Assembly (NCBI RefSeq): GCF_005497185.1
Contig: NZ_RJTN01000019.1
Span: forward strand, 1 to 64,000
Origin: Pectobacterium polonicum
GTDB lineage: Bacteria; Pseudomonadota; Gammaproteobacteria; Enterobacterales; Enterobacteriaceae
DNA: 64,000 nucleotides
Reading direction: 5' to 3'
Shown: positions 6,934-16,213 of the stretch, one piece after another
Position numbering within the stretch: position 1 is the first letter of the stretch
How the letters are laid out: every line of letters starts with the position of its first letter
Translations under genes and position numbers: made by a program
Notes under the pieces: model-generated
What the model saw: only the letters and a program-made list of their open reading frames with translations
What the model was told of the DNA's origin: nothing
Databases searched by the model: none

Positions 6934-8541
6934 TTAATCCAACGTCACGTTGTTGAAGCTATGCACGCCACGCGGCTGAACCACATAGCCTTTCACGTTT
7001 TTACGCACGGGCTCGTACACGGTGGAGTGCGCAACAATCAGCGCCGGAGCCTGATCGTGCATCACAACCTGCGCCTGCTTGTACAGCTCAATACGTTTTT
7101 CGTGATCGGAAACAGCACGCGCCGGTTGGATCAGGTCTTCAAACGGCTTGTAGCACCACTTAGAGTAGTTGGAGCCATTTTTAGCGGCGTCGCAGCTGAA
7201 CAGGGTCGCGAAGAAGTTATCTGGGTCCCCATTGTCGCCAGTCCAGCCCATCAGCACGGTCTGGTGCTCGCCGTCTTTCGCACGCTTCAGATACTCACCC
7301 CACTCGTAGGTGACGATCTTGGCTTTCACACCCACTTTCGCCCAGTCGGACTGAATCATTTCCGCCATACGACGCGCGTTCGGGTTGTACGGACGCTGTA
7401 CCGGCATTGCCCACAAGTCGATAGAGAAGCCGTCAGCCATACCCGCTTCTTTCAGCAGGGCTTTCGCTTTCTCAGGATCGTAGCTGTAGTCTTTAACGTC
7501 TTTGTTGTAGCCCCACATGGTCGGCGGGATCAGGTTGGTTGCTGCTTGACCAGCGCCCTGATAGACCGCATCGATGATGGCAGACTTGTTGACCGCATAG
7601 TTCAGCGCCTGGCGAATCTTGACGTTATCCAGCGGTTTTTTCTCAACGTTGTAGGCCAGATAGCCAACGTTCAGGCCTGGCTGTTCCAGCAACGTGATGT
7701 TTTTGTCTTCTTTCATACGGGCAAGATCGGCCGGGTTTGGATACGGCATGATCTGGCATTCGTCTTTTTGCAGCTTGGCGTAACGCACGGAAGCATCTGG
7801 TGTAATAGAGAAGACCAGACGATCGACGCCCGGCTTACTGCCCCAGAAGCCTTCAAAGGCTTTGTACAGAATACGGGAATCTTTCTGGTACTGCTGTAGC
7901 TGGAACGGGCCTGTACCGATTGGGTTCAGGTCAATCTTCTCCGGCGTACCGGCTTTCAGCATGTTGTCCGCATATTCCGCTGATAAGATGGAAGCGAAGT
8001 CCATCGCCAGGTTTGCCAGGAACGGCGCTTCAGGGCGACTCAACACAAAGCGGACTGTATAGTCGTCGACTTTTTCGACTTTGCTCACCAGCTCTGGCAT
8101 ACCCATACCTTGATAGTATTCATAGCTGCCGCCAGAAACTTTATGGTACGGGTGGTTGGCATCCTGCTGACGCATGAAGGAGAAAATGACGTCATCCGCA
8201 TTGAATTCACGGGAAGGTTTGAAATCCTTACTGTCTTGCCATTTCACGCCTTTGCGCAAATGGAAGGTATAGGTTTTACCGTCTTCGCTAATATCCCATT
8301 TTTCAGCCAAACCCGGACCCGTGTCCGTGGTGCCGTCTTTAAATTCCACCAGACGGTTATAAATAGGAATAGAGCTGGCATCAAACGTCGTACCGGAGGT
8401 GAACAGCTGTGGGTTAAAACCTTCCGGGGAACCTTCTGAGCAGTAAACCAGCGTTTTTGCCTGAACACCTGCCGCGACGGACAGGGCGAGCAAACCAAGG
8501 CCGAACTTCAACACCCTTGATTTAACCAGGGATTTTTCCAT
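6934..8541 (-). CDS. dppA: Periplasmic dipeptide-binding protein DppA
   Basis: The solute-binding protein that delivers di- and tripeptides to DppBC; in E. coli it also serves peptide chemotaxis and heme uptake. 535 residues with a signal peptide (hydrophobic LKFGLGLLALSVAAGVQA, cleavage before KTLVYC), the SBP family 5 signature region GLAEKWDISEDGKTYTFHLR, and near-identity to E. coli DppA across motifs such as GTGPFQLQQYQKDSR and MGWTGDNGDPDNFF. The start ATG is preceded by GGAG. It is the first gene of the operon. The leader is A/C-rich (next entry), and a palindromic repeat sits just upstream. Confidence 0.97.
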   Translation of the reverse strand: MEKSLVKSRVLKFGLGLLALSVAAGVQAKTLVYCSEGSPEGFNPQLFTSGTTFDASSIPIYNRLVEFKDGTTDTGPGLAEKWDISEDGKTYTFHLRKGVKWQDSKDFKPSREFNADDVIFSFMRQQDANHPYHKVSGGSYEYYQGMGMPELVSKVEKVDDYTVRFVLSRPEAPFLANLAMDFASILSAEYADNMLKAGTPEKIDLNPIGTGPFQLQQYQKDSRILYKAFEGFWGSKPGVDRLVFSITPDASVRYAKLQKDECQIMPYPNPADLARMKEDKNITLLEQPGLNVGYLAYNVEKKPLDNVKIRQALNYAVNKSAIIDAVYQGAGQAATNLIPPTMWGYNKDVKDYSYDPEKAKALLKEAGMADGFSIDLWAMPVQRPYNPNARRMAEMIQSDWAKVGVKAKIVTYEWGEYLKRAKDGEHQTVLMGWTGDNGDPDNFFATLFSCDAAKNGSNYSKWCYKPFEDLIQPARAVSDHEKRIELYKQAQVVMHDQAPALIVAHSTVYEPVRKNVKGYVVQPRGVHSFNNVTLD

Positions 8542-8576
8542 TACTTATGCTCCATTGTGGATGATGTTGTGTGCTA
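8542..8576 (-). promoter_or_regulatory. dppA leader: ribosome binding site with A/C-rich stretch, candidate GcvB target
   Basis: On the minus strand the leader reads CACACAACATCATCCACAAT, then GGAGCATAAGTA before the ATG. In E. coli and Salmonella the GU-rich R1 region of the small RNA GcvB represses dppA by pairing to such CA-rich sequence next to the Shine-Dalgarno. The composition is seen directly; GcvB control here is inferred from the family. Confidence 0.45.
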
Positions 8577-8724
8577 TACCCGTCCGACGCCAAGCTGCAT
8601 ACGCGTTAACCCTGTTGTTAGAACACAATGGTTAAAAACACGATCGTTAAAAGCGCGATCGCGAAAAACGCAGATGTTAACAACGCGGATATCCTATCCT
8701 GCATCTCGAAATCAATTGGGTATG
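8576..8724. repeat. Palindromic intergenic repeat upstream of dppA (both ends present)
   Basis: It starts ATACCCGTCCGACGCCAAGC and ends near TGCATCTCGAAATCAATTGG GTAT; the ends are imperfect inverted repeats of each other and match the ends of the elements at 18446-18643 and 48920-49002. The interior is different here and rich in CGATCG and AAAAAC motifs. It begins 35 bases before the dppA start codon, so it is likely within the dppA leader or promoter. Confidence 0.6.
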
Positions 8725-9541
8725 ATTGGCCAGACCTGTATTTTTATGTGCTGCGGTCTGTACCCTGTCGCCCGAAGGCAAAATTAAAATACTGGGGGAG
8801 GAATCGTGGTCACCAGAGCAAACGGCCGTCACGCTATGGGATATAGTCATAATAACTACCACCTATACCTTGAAACGTCACAACCCGCTCACGGATGCTG
8901 GATGAAGACGTAGAATCATTCAGGCAAACCGCTGCTTTCCTCCTTATATCCCTATGACGACTTCAATTTCTCAACAGATGGCGGTGACGTCAATATAAGC
9001 TGTAAGGATTTACAAAAATTCCTTACATTTTATTAATATAGAAAATACAGCTCTATCACATAATTTAAGTCGTATATTTTGTATTTTTTTTCAAAAACAG
9101 CGATAAAAACCGATACATTGTCTACTAAAAGAAATTATCACCATTAAAAAAACTATAGTCATCTGGTCTTACATGTCCAAGATCTGAGCACTATTTTTTG
9201 TTAAAAACGTTAACAGCAGGTGAAAACTCTGACAGATGATAAGAAATTCTGATATTTACCATGGTGTGATAAGCGGGTGAATGACTATCTACGCTACATA
9301 AAAAAACTTTGCTTTCCCCTCTTCGACAAACCAAAAACACACATTATTCCGCGCAACACCGATCTCTGCTTTTACCCGATCTGCCATAAACAATAGGTGT
9401 CGCCCCTTTCTCGCCGATGTCAAACACGATGCTATCTTTCATCCCTCGATGCTGTATACCAGATAAGTTTTTGATAGGATTAATTAAAACAACAATAGCT
9501 ATTGTTGCATTGGTCGTATTTTTGACAAGGAAAACTGAGCG
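8725..9541. other. Long AT-rich non-coding region
   Basis: About 800 bases with no credible gene on either strand. It must hold the dppA promoter and that of the secreted protein gene at 9542. Visible structure: an inverted repeat TGTAAGGA / TCCTTACA at 9001-9026 followed by TTTTATT, which could be a terminator or operator, and a perfect 18-base palindrome at 9490-9507. I see no tRNA or known small RNA. Confidence 0.5.
9490..9507. promoter_or_regulatory. Perfect 18-bp palindrome, candidate operator
   Basis: CAACAATAGCTATTGTTG reads the same on both strands. It is 35 bases before the start of the secreted-protein gene at 9542, where a promoter would be expected. The binding regulator is unknown. 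Confidence 0.4.
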
Positions 9542-10225
9542 ATGAAAGGAATGGTGGCCGTTTTGTCTTTATGCACCTCATTCTCCTGTTTTGCGGGGGA
9601 AGATTATGAGAGGGAGACGTGCCGTGATGGCGTATTTTCTACTTATCCAGGCCAATACTCTGTTGCTAAAATTACTGCGCCGCATGGCGATAAAGTACAC
9701 TTTTACGATGATTACCTACGGGAAGGATGCCCGGACAATAAGGCAGTTTGCCAGAGTAAAACCAGCCTGAAATCAGGCGACGGCGTGCTGGTGGCACAGG
9801 AAAAAAACGGCTGGTCCTGTGTAGGGTATTTTGGCAAAAAATCCGAATACGTCGGTTGGGTGGAATCGGCGTATCTTAAAAAACAGCCCATCAAAACGGC
9901 AGACATCAATGCCTGGCTCGGCACGTGGCGTTATTATGACGCTACCATAAAGATTACCCGCGGGAAAAATAATACGCTGCATCTTAAAGGCAATACCACC
10001 TGGTATGGCGGAAGATCAAGCTATGGCGGCGAGATTATTCATTTGGGCAATACTTCAGCCACTGCCATACCAAACGGCAATCGGCTTCAATGGAATGATT
10101 CACGTGACGTGATTGAATGTAGCGGCGTGATGCAACTGATTAACGGCTATTTGATCGTGGAAGATAACGGTCAATGCGGTGGAATGAACGTCCGTTTTAA
10201 TGATGTTTATCGTTTGAAAAAGTAA
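9542..10225 (+). CDS. Secreted protein of unknown function with SH3-like region
   Basis: 227 residues with a short signal peptide (MVAVLSLCTSFSCFA, cleavage before GEDYE). Residues about 40-110 read like a bacterial SH3 domain (VAKITAPHGDKVHFYDD ... DGVLVAQEKNGWSCVGYFG...YVGWVESAYL), a fold that often binds peptidoglycan. The C-terminal half (WLGTWRYYDATIKITRG ... NDVYRLKK) looks like a beta-rich lipocalin-type domain. Several cysteines are spaced for disulfides. It stands alone, with AAGGA about 11 bases before the ATG. I do not recognise a named family; a periplasmic or exported wall-related role is an inference. Confidence 0.7.
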   Translation: MKGMVAVLSLCTSFSCFAGEDYERETCRDGVFSTYPGQYSVAKITAPHGDKVHFYDDYLREGCPDNKAVCQSKTSLKSGDGVLVAQEKNGWSCVGYFGKKSEYVGWVESAYLKKQPIKTADINAWLGTWRYYDATIKITRGKNNTLHLKGNTTWYGGRSSYGGEIIHLGNTSATAIPNGNRLQWNDSRDVIECSGVMQLINGYLIVEDNGQCGGMNVRFNDVYRLKK

Positions 10226-10832
10226 TGTAGCAGCCCATCCGGTAGGGACGTGCTTGTCCCTTCCTGCTTCACCGGCGATCCCTTCATATACTCGCAAGAA
10301 AATGACATGGCTCAATAATAAAGCGGCTATTTTAGTTAAATAAATATTTTCACTAAAATGAAATCACGCTATTTACTTATTCTCATAAAGTGGTATTTTT
10401 CACTCAGTACGTTACCTCTCCTTCTGTTTTAATCCCCCAGACTCCCTCAATAAATAATTTTAATTACAAAAAAATGACGTAAGTTATTTAAAATGGAGTT
10501 GCTGATAACTTCACAAATACGTAATTAACGTATTATTTTTAACATTTCATCATGCTAGATTACCCTCAGAAGTCATTCATTGTTAAATAATATCCATCAT
10601 TCTTTATTTTTTGTTAATGATTGATAAAAAACAAAAAAGAGTATTTTTCTGCTTTCTGATAATAAACATTCCGCCGCCAATGGTATTAGCTACGCCCGAT
10701 AATTACACCGATACTGGTGATAAAAAAGGCAATAATCTACGTCGATAATGATGCACTATCAATCGTGTAACGATATGACACGGCAGGGATGTAATTTCTT
10801 TCTGTACCAACTGTCCTAGCAGGGTGAATATA
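10226..10832. other. AT-rich intergenic region upstream of the 2HCT carrier
   Basis: About 600 bases without a gene. It contains a GGGAC / GTCCC hairpin near 10242-10260 just after the preceding gene (weak terminator), long AT-rich stretches, and an inverted repeat CGTGT-N9-ACACG at 10764-10782, about 50 bases before the carrier start, which could be a regulator site. No clear CRP site is visible. Confidence 0.4.
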
Positions 10833-12176
10833 ATGAAAAAAACTGAAACTGATATTTTATGTGAGAACGATCTCGCTCTGGAAACACCGTCATCGTTTAT
10901 CGGCGACTTCTTTAAAAAGAAAATTGGCTCCGTTCCCGTTGCACTGTTTATGGCGATTGCCGCTATTGTTGCTATTGCTGCCTATGAAGGATATTTACCT
11001 AAAAATATGATTGGCGGTTTCGCCGTCATCATGACAATGGGTTTTTTACTGGCGCACATTGGCAGCAACATTCCTGTGTTCAAAGATATCGGCGGCCCGG
11101 CAATTCTGTGCCTGATGGTGCCTTCCATTATGGTGTATTTTAATTTATTTAATGACAACACCATGAAAACCGTACACCTGTTGATGAAAGAGGCGAATTT
11201 CCTGTATTTCGTCATCGCCTGTCTGGTGGTCGGCAGTATCTTGGGTATGAACCGCAAAATCCTGATTCAGGGGATGGTGCGTATGTTCGTCCCGCTGGTC
11301 ATCGGCACCGCAACAGCGTTGGCAACCGGTTTGCTGGTCGGTAAGCTGTGCGGTTACAGTTTCTATCACACCTTCTTCTTCATTATCGTGCCTATCATCG
11401 GCGGCGGTATTGGTGAAGGCATCCTGCCGTTGTCCCTCGCCTATTCAGCTATTCTGGGACAAAGCCCAGACGTTTATGTCGCTCAGTTAGCGCCCGCAGC
11501 CGTTGTCGGTAATATTTTCGCCATTCTGTGTGCTGGCGTACTGTCGCGTCTCGGTATGCGCCGCAAGGATCTGAACGGTGAAGGTCGTCTGGTTCGCAGC
11601 GATGAAGACAACGCGATGTTTGCCGTCAACGACGCGCCAAAGCCGGTCGATTTTCACCTAATGGGCGGCGGATTGCTGATGATTTGCGCTTTCTTCATCG
11701 TCGGTGGGCTGTTTGAAAAACTGGTACACATCCCAGGTCCAGTGCTGATGATTCTGATCGCCGTATTCTGCAAATACGGACGCGTGATTCCTGCCATCAT
11801 GGAAACGGGTGCGCACAGCGTTTACAAGTTCGTCTCCAGCTCTCTGGTGTGGCCGCTGATGATCGGGCTGGGTATGCTGTATATCCCGCTGGAGAGCGTC
11901 GTCGCGGTATTCTCCGTGGGTTACGTCATCGTCTGTGGTTCTGTGGTGCTGTCCATGGCGCTGGTGAGCTTCCTGATTGCGCCTTATCTGAACATGTACC
12001 CGATTGAGGCTTCCATCGTGACCACCTGCCACAGCGGGCTGGGTGGTACAGGTGACGTAGCAATTCTGTCTGCCTCTAACCGTATGTCTCTGATGCCGTT
12101 CGCACAGATCGCTACCCGTATCGGCGGTGCGTCTACCGTCATCGCGGCAACGCTGCTGCTGGGCTGGGTTGCCTAA
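10833..12176 (+). CDS. 2-hydroxycarboxylate (citrate/malate-type) transporter, CitS/2HCT family
   Basis: Sodium- or proton-coupled inner-membrane carrier for citrate or related 2-hydroxycarboxylates. 447 residues, about 11 membrane segments. The two reentrant-loop GGxG motifs that define the family are present: GGGIGEGILPLSLAY (about 190) and GGTGDVAILSASNRM (about 405), the latter followed by LMPFAQIATRIGG; the substrate-binding arginine near the C-terminus lies in this segment. The start ATG 10833 is preceded by CAGGGTG; an upstream GTG lies in that sequence and is rejected. It is divergent in function from the DASS carrier at 14801 and convergent with a DcuSR-like system that probably controls one or both. 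Substrate (citrate, malate or lactate exchange) cannot be fixed from sequence. Confidence 0.85.
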   Translation: MKKTETDILCENDLALETPSSFIGDFFKKKIGSVPVALFMAIAAIVAIAAYEGYLPKNMIGGFAVIMTMGFLLAHIGSNIPVFKDIGGPAILCLMVPSIMVYFNLFNDNTMKTVHLLMKEANFLYFVIACLVVGSILGMNRKILIQGMVRMFVPLVIGTATALATGLLVGKLCGYSFYHTFFFIIVPIIGGGIGEGILPLSLAYSAILGQSPDVYVAQLAPAAVVGNIFAILCAGVLSRLGMRRKDLNGEGRLVRSDEDNAMFAVNDAPKPVDFHLMGGGLLMICAFFIVGGLFEKLVHIPGPVLMILIAVFCKYGRVIPAIMETGAHSVYKFVSSSLVWPLMIGLGMLYIPLESVVAVFSVGYVIVCGSVVLSMALVSFLIAPYLNMYPIEASIVTTCHSGLGGTGDVAILSASNRMSLMPFAQIATRIGGASTVIAATLLLGWVA

Positions 12177-12201
12177 CCCGACCCCAATTCCCCAATAAAC
12201 G

Positions 12202-12235
12202 AAAACGCCACGGTCGCTATTGCCGTGGCGTTTTT
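12202..12235. terminator. Bidirectional terminator between 2HCT carrier and dcuR
   Basis: AAAACGCCACGG and CCGTGGCGTTTTT form a strong hairpin with an A-run on one side and a T-run on the other, serving both convergent genes. Confidence 0.9.
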
Positions 12236-12279
12236 ATTTATTCACCGCTACTCACTTATAGCGAGCGATTCACCGCTAT

Positions 12280-13002
12280 TTATTCACAGTATTGACGTAG
12301 CGAATCCTGCTTTTCTGGCAGCAGGCGATATAGGTACACCGGTCGCCCTGTCGAACCGTACAGAATATTGGTGGTCAGAATTCCGGTATCGGACAGGTAG
12401 ATCAGGTATTTACGGCAGGATACGCGGGAGATACCAATCGCATTCGCCAGCATTTCGGTAGAAAATTCAATGCCCTGATTGCCTTCAATCCACTCGCATA
12501 CGGTACGCAACGTCAGGCTGGTCAGCCCTTTCGGCAATTTCTTGCGCTCGCTGGCCGTGCTACCACTGGTGCGGCGAATCAGGCTATCAATGTCCGACTG
12601 AGCAACAAAATCACGGTGCTTGAACAAGTTTGCCTCTTCGCGATAGGCGGTCAACGCCTGCTCGAAACGCGAGAACTGGAAAGGCTTAATCAGATAATCC
12701 ACCACGCCGTAGTGCAGCGCTTTTTTGATGGTATACACGTCGCTGGCAGAAGAGATGATGATGACATCCGTCTTTTCACTGAATTCACGAATAGTCGGTA
12801 AAAGATCCAGTCCATTATCCTGCTGCATGTAAATATCCAGCAGTACCAAATCGATTTCCGAGTCAGGTTGCATCAACAGGTTCCGCGCCTGCTGCAACGT
12901 GGGGACGGTCGCATAGCAGCTAAATCCAGAAACCTGGTTCAGATAAGATTTGTTAAGCTCTGCAACCATGGCATCGTCATCAACAATCAGTACATTAATC
13001 AT
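12280..13002 (-). CDS. dcuR: Response regulator, DcuR/CitB family
   Basis: DNA-binding partner of the C4-dicarboxylate/citrate sensor encoded upstream. 240 residues from MINVLIVDDDAMVAELN; a longer in-frame extension lies inside the sensor gene and is rejected. The receiver domain has the acidic pair DDD (9-11), phosphoacceptor Asp in LLDIYMQ, and the conserved Lys in DYLIKPFQ. The C-terminal CitB-type HTH region includes LPKGLT..TLRTVCEWI and GISRVSCRKYLIYL, close to E. coli DcuR. Its start overlaps the sensor stop by eight bases. Likely activates transport genes on either side in response to dicarboxylates or citrate. Confidence 0.85.
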   Translation of the reverse strand: MINVLIVDDDAMVAELNKSYLNQVSGFSCYATVPTLQQARNLLMQPDSEIDLVLLDIYMQQDNGLDLLPTIREFSEKTDVIIISSASDVYTIKKALHYGVVDYLIKPFQFSRFEQALTAYREEANLFKHRDFVAQSDIDSLIRRTSGSTASERKKLPKGLTSLTLRTVCEWIEGNQGIEFSTEMLANAIGISRVSCRKYLIYLSDTGILTTNILYGSTGRPVYLYRLLPEKQDSLRQYCE

Positions 13003-14623
13003 GGTCAAACAGCCTTGCTTGATAAGGAATAGTAACGAAAAACTGGGTGTACACCTCAGGTTCTGATTCAAACTCGATAGTGCCGCCAATCTTCTCCAGA
13101 CTCTGTTTGGTCAGGTACAGGCCAATACCGCGCCCGCTGCCTTTGGTAGAGAATCCCTGTTCATAAATACGCGCCTGGCTTTCCGACGAAATGCCGGGGC
13201 CGTCATCCCCCACGGTACAGTGAAGGCGGCTATTCTGATGATGGAAGCTCACGCTGATTTCACAGTTTTCCTGCTCATCAATCGCGTCCATCGCATTCTC
13301 AATCAGATTACCCAACACGGTAATCAATTCATTCGTGGCATCCACATCATCGGTATCCGGTAGCAGACTCTCCTCGCTGATGGAGAGTGTAATGCCGAGA
13401 TCGCGCGCGCGATTAATTTTACCCAACAGGAAGCCAGCAATCACTGGCGACTTCACTTTACGAATAATCGAACCGATTTCCGCCTGATAATTATTGGCGG
13501 TCTTCAGGATGTAATCTTCCAACTGCGAGTAATATTTTAAGTGCAGCATTCCTAAGATGACGTGCAGCTTGTTCATAAACTCGTGCGACTGCGCCCGCAG
13601 CGCATCTGCGTAGTAGGACATCCCACTCAACCGTTGCAGCAGTTGGCTGATCTCCGTTTTATCACGGAACGTCGCAATCGCGCCGATAATATCGCCTTTC
13701 ACAAAAACGGGAACGGTGTTGGTCAGCAACAGATGCCCGTTAAAGTTAATCTCTTCATCACGCCGTGGCGTACCACTTTCCAACACCTGTTTCAGATGCA
13801 GATGCTCAAGCCACTGTTCGCTGACGCGTTCAGTTGGCTTCGGAGCCGACGCTTCACTGCCCTGCGGCTTATTCTGCCGGAAAAGCCGTCGCGCCTCATC
13901 ATTGATTACCGTAATCCGACCATGCTGATCGACCGCAATAACCCCTTCTTTGATATGTTTGAGCATCGCGTTGCGCTGTTCAAACAGGTTCGATATCTCA
14001 AACGGCTCGAACCCCAGCATAATACGCTTGAGTATCTTCACCAAAATCAGCGTACCGAGCCAACCCACCAGCGCCCCTGCCAATAGCGTCCAGGGAATCA
14101 TCCAGCGGTTATCGCTAATCACCTTCTGCACGCTGGTTAAGGCAATCCCCAACGCGACTACGCCAACCTGCTTGTGGTTATTGTCGAAAACTGGCGTAAA
14201 TACCCGCAGTGCTGGATCGAGCGTGCCTCGGTTGATCGAGGTATTTTCCATACCCAACAGCGCCGGGTAGATATCCCGACCGGCAAAATGCTCACCAATT
14301 CTTTCCGGCTCTGGGTGGCTATGGCGCACCGTATCCATATCTGTGACGGTGACAAAGAGCAGTTGATTACGCTGGCGGATCGTCTCCGCAGCAATCTGCA
14401 CTTCCTCCGGCCGCCCAATCCCTTTAAGTTCATCAATAACAACAGGAGAAGCCGCAAATGTGCGAGCAATGGCAAAGGCTTTTTCTCGCAGATGATCTTC
14501 CGAAAGCTGATTAATGCGAAAAAACAGCAGGGAATAGACCACCAACAACACCGCGCCAAGTACCACTGATACCATCAAAAATACCGATGTTCCCAGCTTG
14601 AGCGGTGCCTTTTTCTTGCCCAT
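12995..14623 (-). CDS. dcuS: Sensor histidine kinase, DcuS/CitA family
   Basis: Membrane sensor of C4-dicarboxylates or citrate. 542 residues from MGKKKAPLKL, chosen because GGAGAG lies just before it. Order: TM1 (about 10-35), periplasmic PASp/sCache domain with the ligand-binding motifs RHSHPEPERIG and NRGTLDPALRVFTP found in DcuS, TM2 (about 175-200), a cytoplasmic PAS domain (EGVIAVDQHGRITVIND), a SPOB-type helix with phosphoacceptor His in RAQSHEFMNKLHVILG, and an HATPase domain (NLIENAMDAI, GDDGPGI, STKGSGRGIGLYL). Sequence is closest to E. coli DcuS from memory. The next genes at either end are carboxylate carriers, which supports the role. Confidence 0.88.
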   Translation of the reverse strand: MGKKKAPLKLGTSVFLMVSVVLGAVLLVVYSLLFFRINQLSEDHLREKAFAIARTFAASPVVIDELKGIGRPEEVQIAAETIRQRNQLLFVTVTDMDTVRHSHPEPERIGEHFAGRDIYPALLGMENTSINRGTLDPALRVFTPVFDNNHKQVGVVALGIALTSVQKVISDNRWMIPWTLLAGALVGWLGTLILVKILKRIMLGFEPFEISNLFEQRNAMLKHIKEGVIAVDQHGRITVINDEARRLFRQNKPQGSEASAPKPTERVSEQWLEHLHLKQVLESGTPRRDEEINFNGHLLLTNTVPVFVKGDIIGAIATFRDKTEISQLLQRLSGMSYYADALRAQSHEFMNKLHVILGMLHLKYYSQLEDYILKTANNYQAEIGSIIRKVKSPVIAGFLLGKINRARDLGITLSISEESLLPDTDDVDATNELITVLGNLIENAMDAIDEQENCEISVSFHHQNSRLHCTVGDDGPGISSESQARIYEQGFSTKGSGRGIGLYLTKQSLEKIGGTIEFESEPEVYTQFFVTIPYQARLFDHD

Positions 14624-14800
14624 GTCACTCTCCGAAACAAACATCATCACACCGTTATCTTATACTGTTTCGCTGCGTTTCGCGTGTCGTGATGCATACG
14701 CCCCGTCACAAGGACAGGGCGTAAGCGTAAAGAAAGGAAATCAGGCTTAACCTATTGCGGTACATTTTTTGTGTCAGGAAAGCCCGCGGTATCCACGTTT

Positions 14801-16213
14801 TTACCAGAAACCGAGCAGTTTCCACCACATGCTACCAACACCCAGCCAAATAGGGATGATGACCAGGCTGATGGAGAAGCCGATCTTCCACCAGGTTCCC
14901 AGCGGCATGTAGCCTGTCCCAAACAGAATCGGAGCCGGGCCGCTGGAGTAGTGGGTTGTGGACATAAACAGGTTACTGAAAATACCGAACACCAGTACGG
15001 TCAGCATCGGCGGCGCACCGGCAGCCAGTGCGATAGAGACGAAAATCGCGTACATGGCGCTGATGTGGGCAATCGCACTCGCCATCAGGTAGTGGCTGTA
15101 GTAGTACACCAGCAGCAGCAGCCCCAGCATCGGCAGCCAGTGCATCCCGCTCACCGCATTACCGGCCAATCCGCCCAGCCAGGCAATCAGCCCCATTTTG
15201 TTAAGCTGACCAGCCAGCGTCATCAGTACGGCAAACCACACCACGGTGTGCCAGGCTTCTTTCTCACCGACCACGTCATCCCAGCTCAGCGCACGGCTGA
15301 GCAACAGCACGCTCAGGCCAGCCAGTGCGGTCAGGGTCGCGTCGATATTCAGCGTGGAACCCAACACCCAGAAGGTCACCAGCCCCAGGAACACGCCCAG
15401 CACCACCCACTCATCGCGGGTCATTTTGCCCATTTCACGCAGTCTTTCGACGGCGATCGCGCGCATTTCTGAGGTTTTCTTCAGTTCAGGCGGATAGAAA
15501 CGGTAGATCAGATAAGGAATCAGCGCCAAAGACAGGAAGCCCGGCAGCAGTGTCGCCAACGCCCAATCCGTCCAACTGATGTGAATACCAAACTGGGAAG
15601 CCAGCTTCGCCACCATCGGGTTACCCGCCATGGAGGTCATAAACATCGCAGACGTCACGGCGTTACACTGGAAAATGGACTGCACCAGAAACGCACCAAT
15701 GCGACGCTGCGTGCCTTTTTCCGGCGTGGAGTCATAAGCTTCGGCAATCGACCGGAATAGCGGGGTGATGATCCCGCCGCAGCGTGCAGATGTAGAAGGC
15801 ATCGCCGGGGCGAACAGCAGGTCGGTAAACACCAGGCCATACGCCAGACCGAGAGAGCTATTCCCCAACTTGCTGATGAACAGCAGGCCAATACGCCGGC
15901 CAAAACCAGTTTTGATAAAGCCGCGCGAGATAAAGAAGGCACAGGCGATCATCCAAATGGTGGGATCGCTAAAGCCTGCCAACACGTCTTTAATGGATAA
16001 TAACCCTAATATGGCGACCGAGGTCAGGCTGAACATCGCCATTGCGCCAAGCGGGTAAGGAGAGAGAATCAGACCGACAACCGTGGCAATGAAAATCGCC
16101 ATCAGATGCCAGGCATCGGGTTTAACACCATCAGGAACCGGTAATAACCATAAGCCACCGGCAATACAAAGGATAACTAGAAGCTTTATCAACCTGCTGT
16201 TATTCGCAGACAT
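14801..16213 (-). CDS. DASS-family di/tricarboxylate transporter (CitT/TtdT-like)
   Basis: Inner-membrane anion:sodium symporter or antiporter of the divalent anion family, DIT1/CitT/TtdT branch. 470 residues from MSANNSRL; the ATG 18 bases upstream lacks a ribosome binding site, whereas GAGTGGTG precedes this one. About 12 hydrophobic segments. Motifs of the branch: APAMPSTSARCGGIITPL (about 145) and the matching C-terminal TTHYSSGPAPILFGTGY (about 430), which provide the SNT-like ligand loops. It lies in the same direction as dcuSR and directly upstream of it, so the three may be co-regulated. Substrate is likely citrate, tartrate or succinate; not decidable here. Confidence 0.82.
   Translation of the reverse strand: MSANNSRLIKLLVILCIAGGLWLLPVPDGVKPDAWHLMAIFIATVVGLILSPYPLGAMAMFSLTSVAILGLLSIKDVLAGFSDPTIWMIACAFFISRGFIKTGFGRRIGLLFISKLGNSSLGLAYGLVFTDLLFAPAMPSTSARCGGIITPLFRSIAEAYDSTPEKGTQRRIGAFLVQSIFQCNAVTSAMFMTSMAGNPMVAKLASQFGIHISWTDWALATLLPGFLSLALIPYLIYRFYPPELKKTSEMRAIAVERLREMGKMTRDEWVVLGVFLGLVTFWVLGSTLNIDATLTALAGLSVLLLSRALSWDDVVGEKEAWHTVVWFAVLMTLAGQLNKMGLIAWLGGLAGNAVSGMHWLPMLGLLLLVYYYSHYLMASAIAHISAMYAIFVSIALAAGAPPMLTVLVFGIFSNLFMSTTHYSSGPAPILFGTGYMPLGTWWKIGFSISLVIIPIWLGVGSMWWKLLGFW

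Noticed and set aside
6925..7899. 324-codon open frame opposite dppA
   Set aside because: Antisense of dppA, which is nearly identical to known proteins; no start signal.
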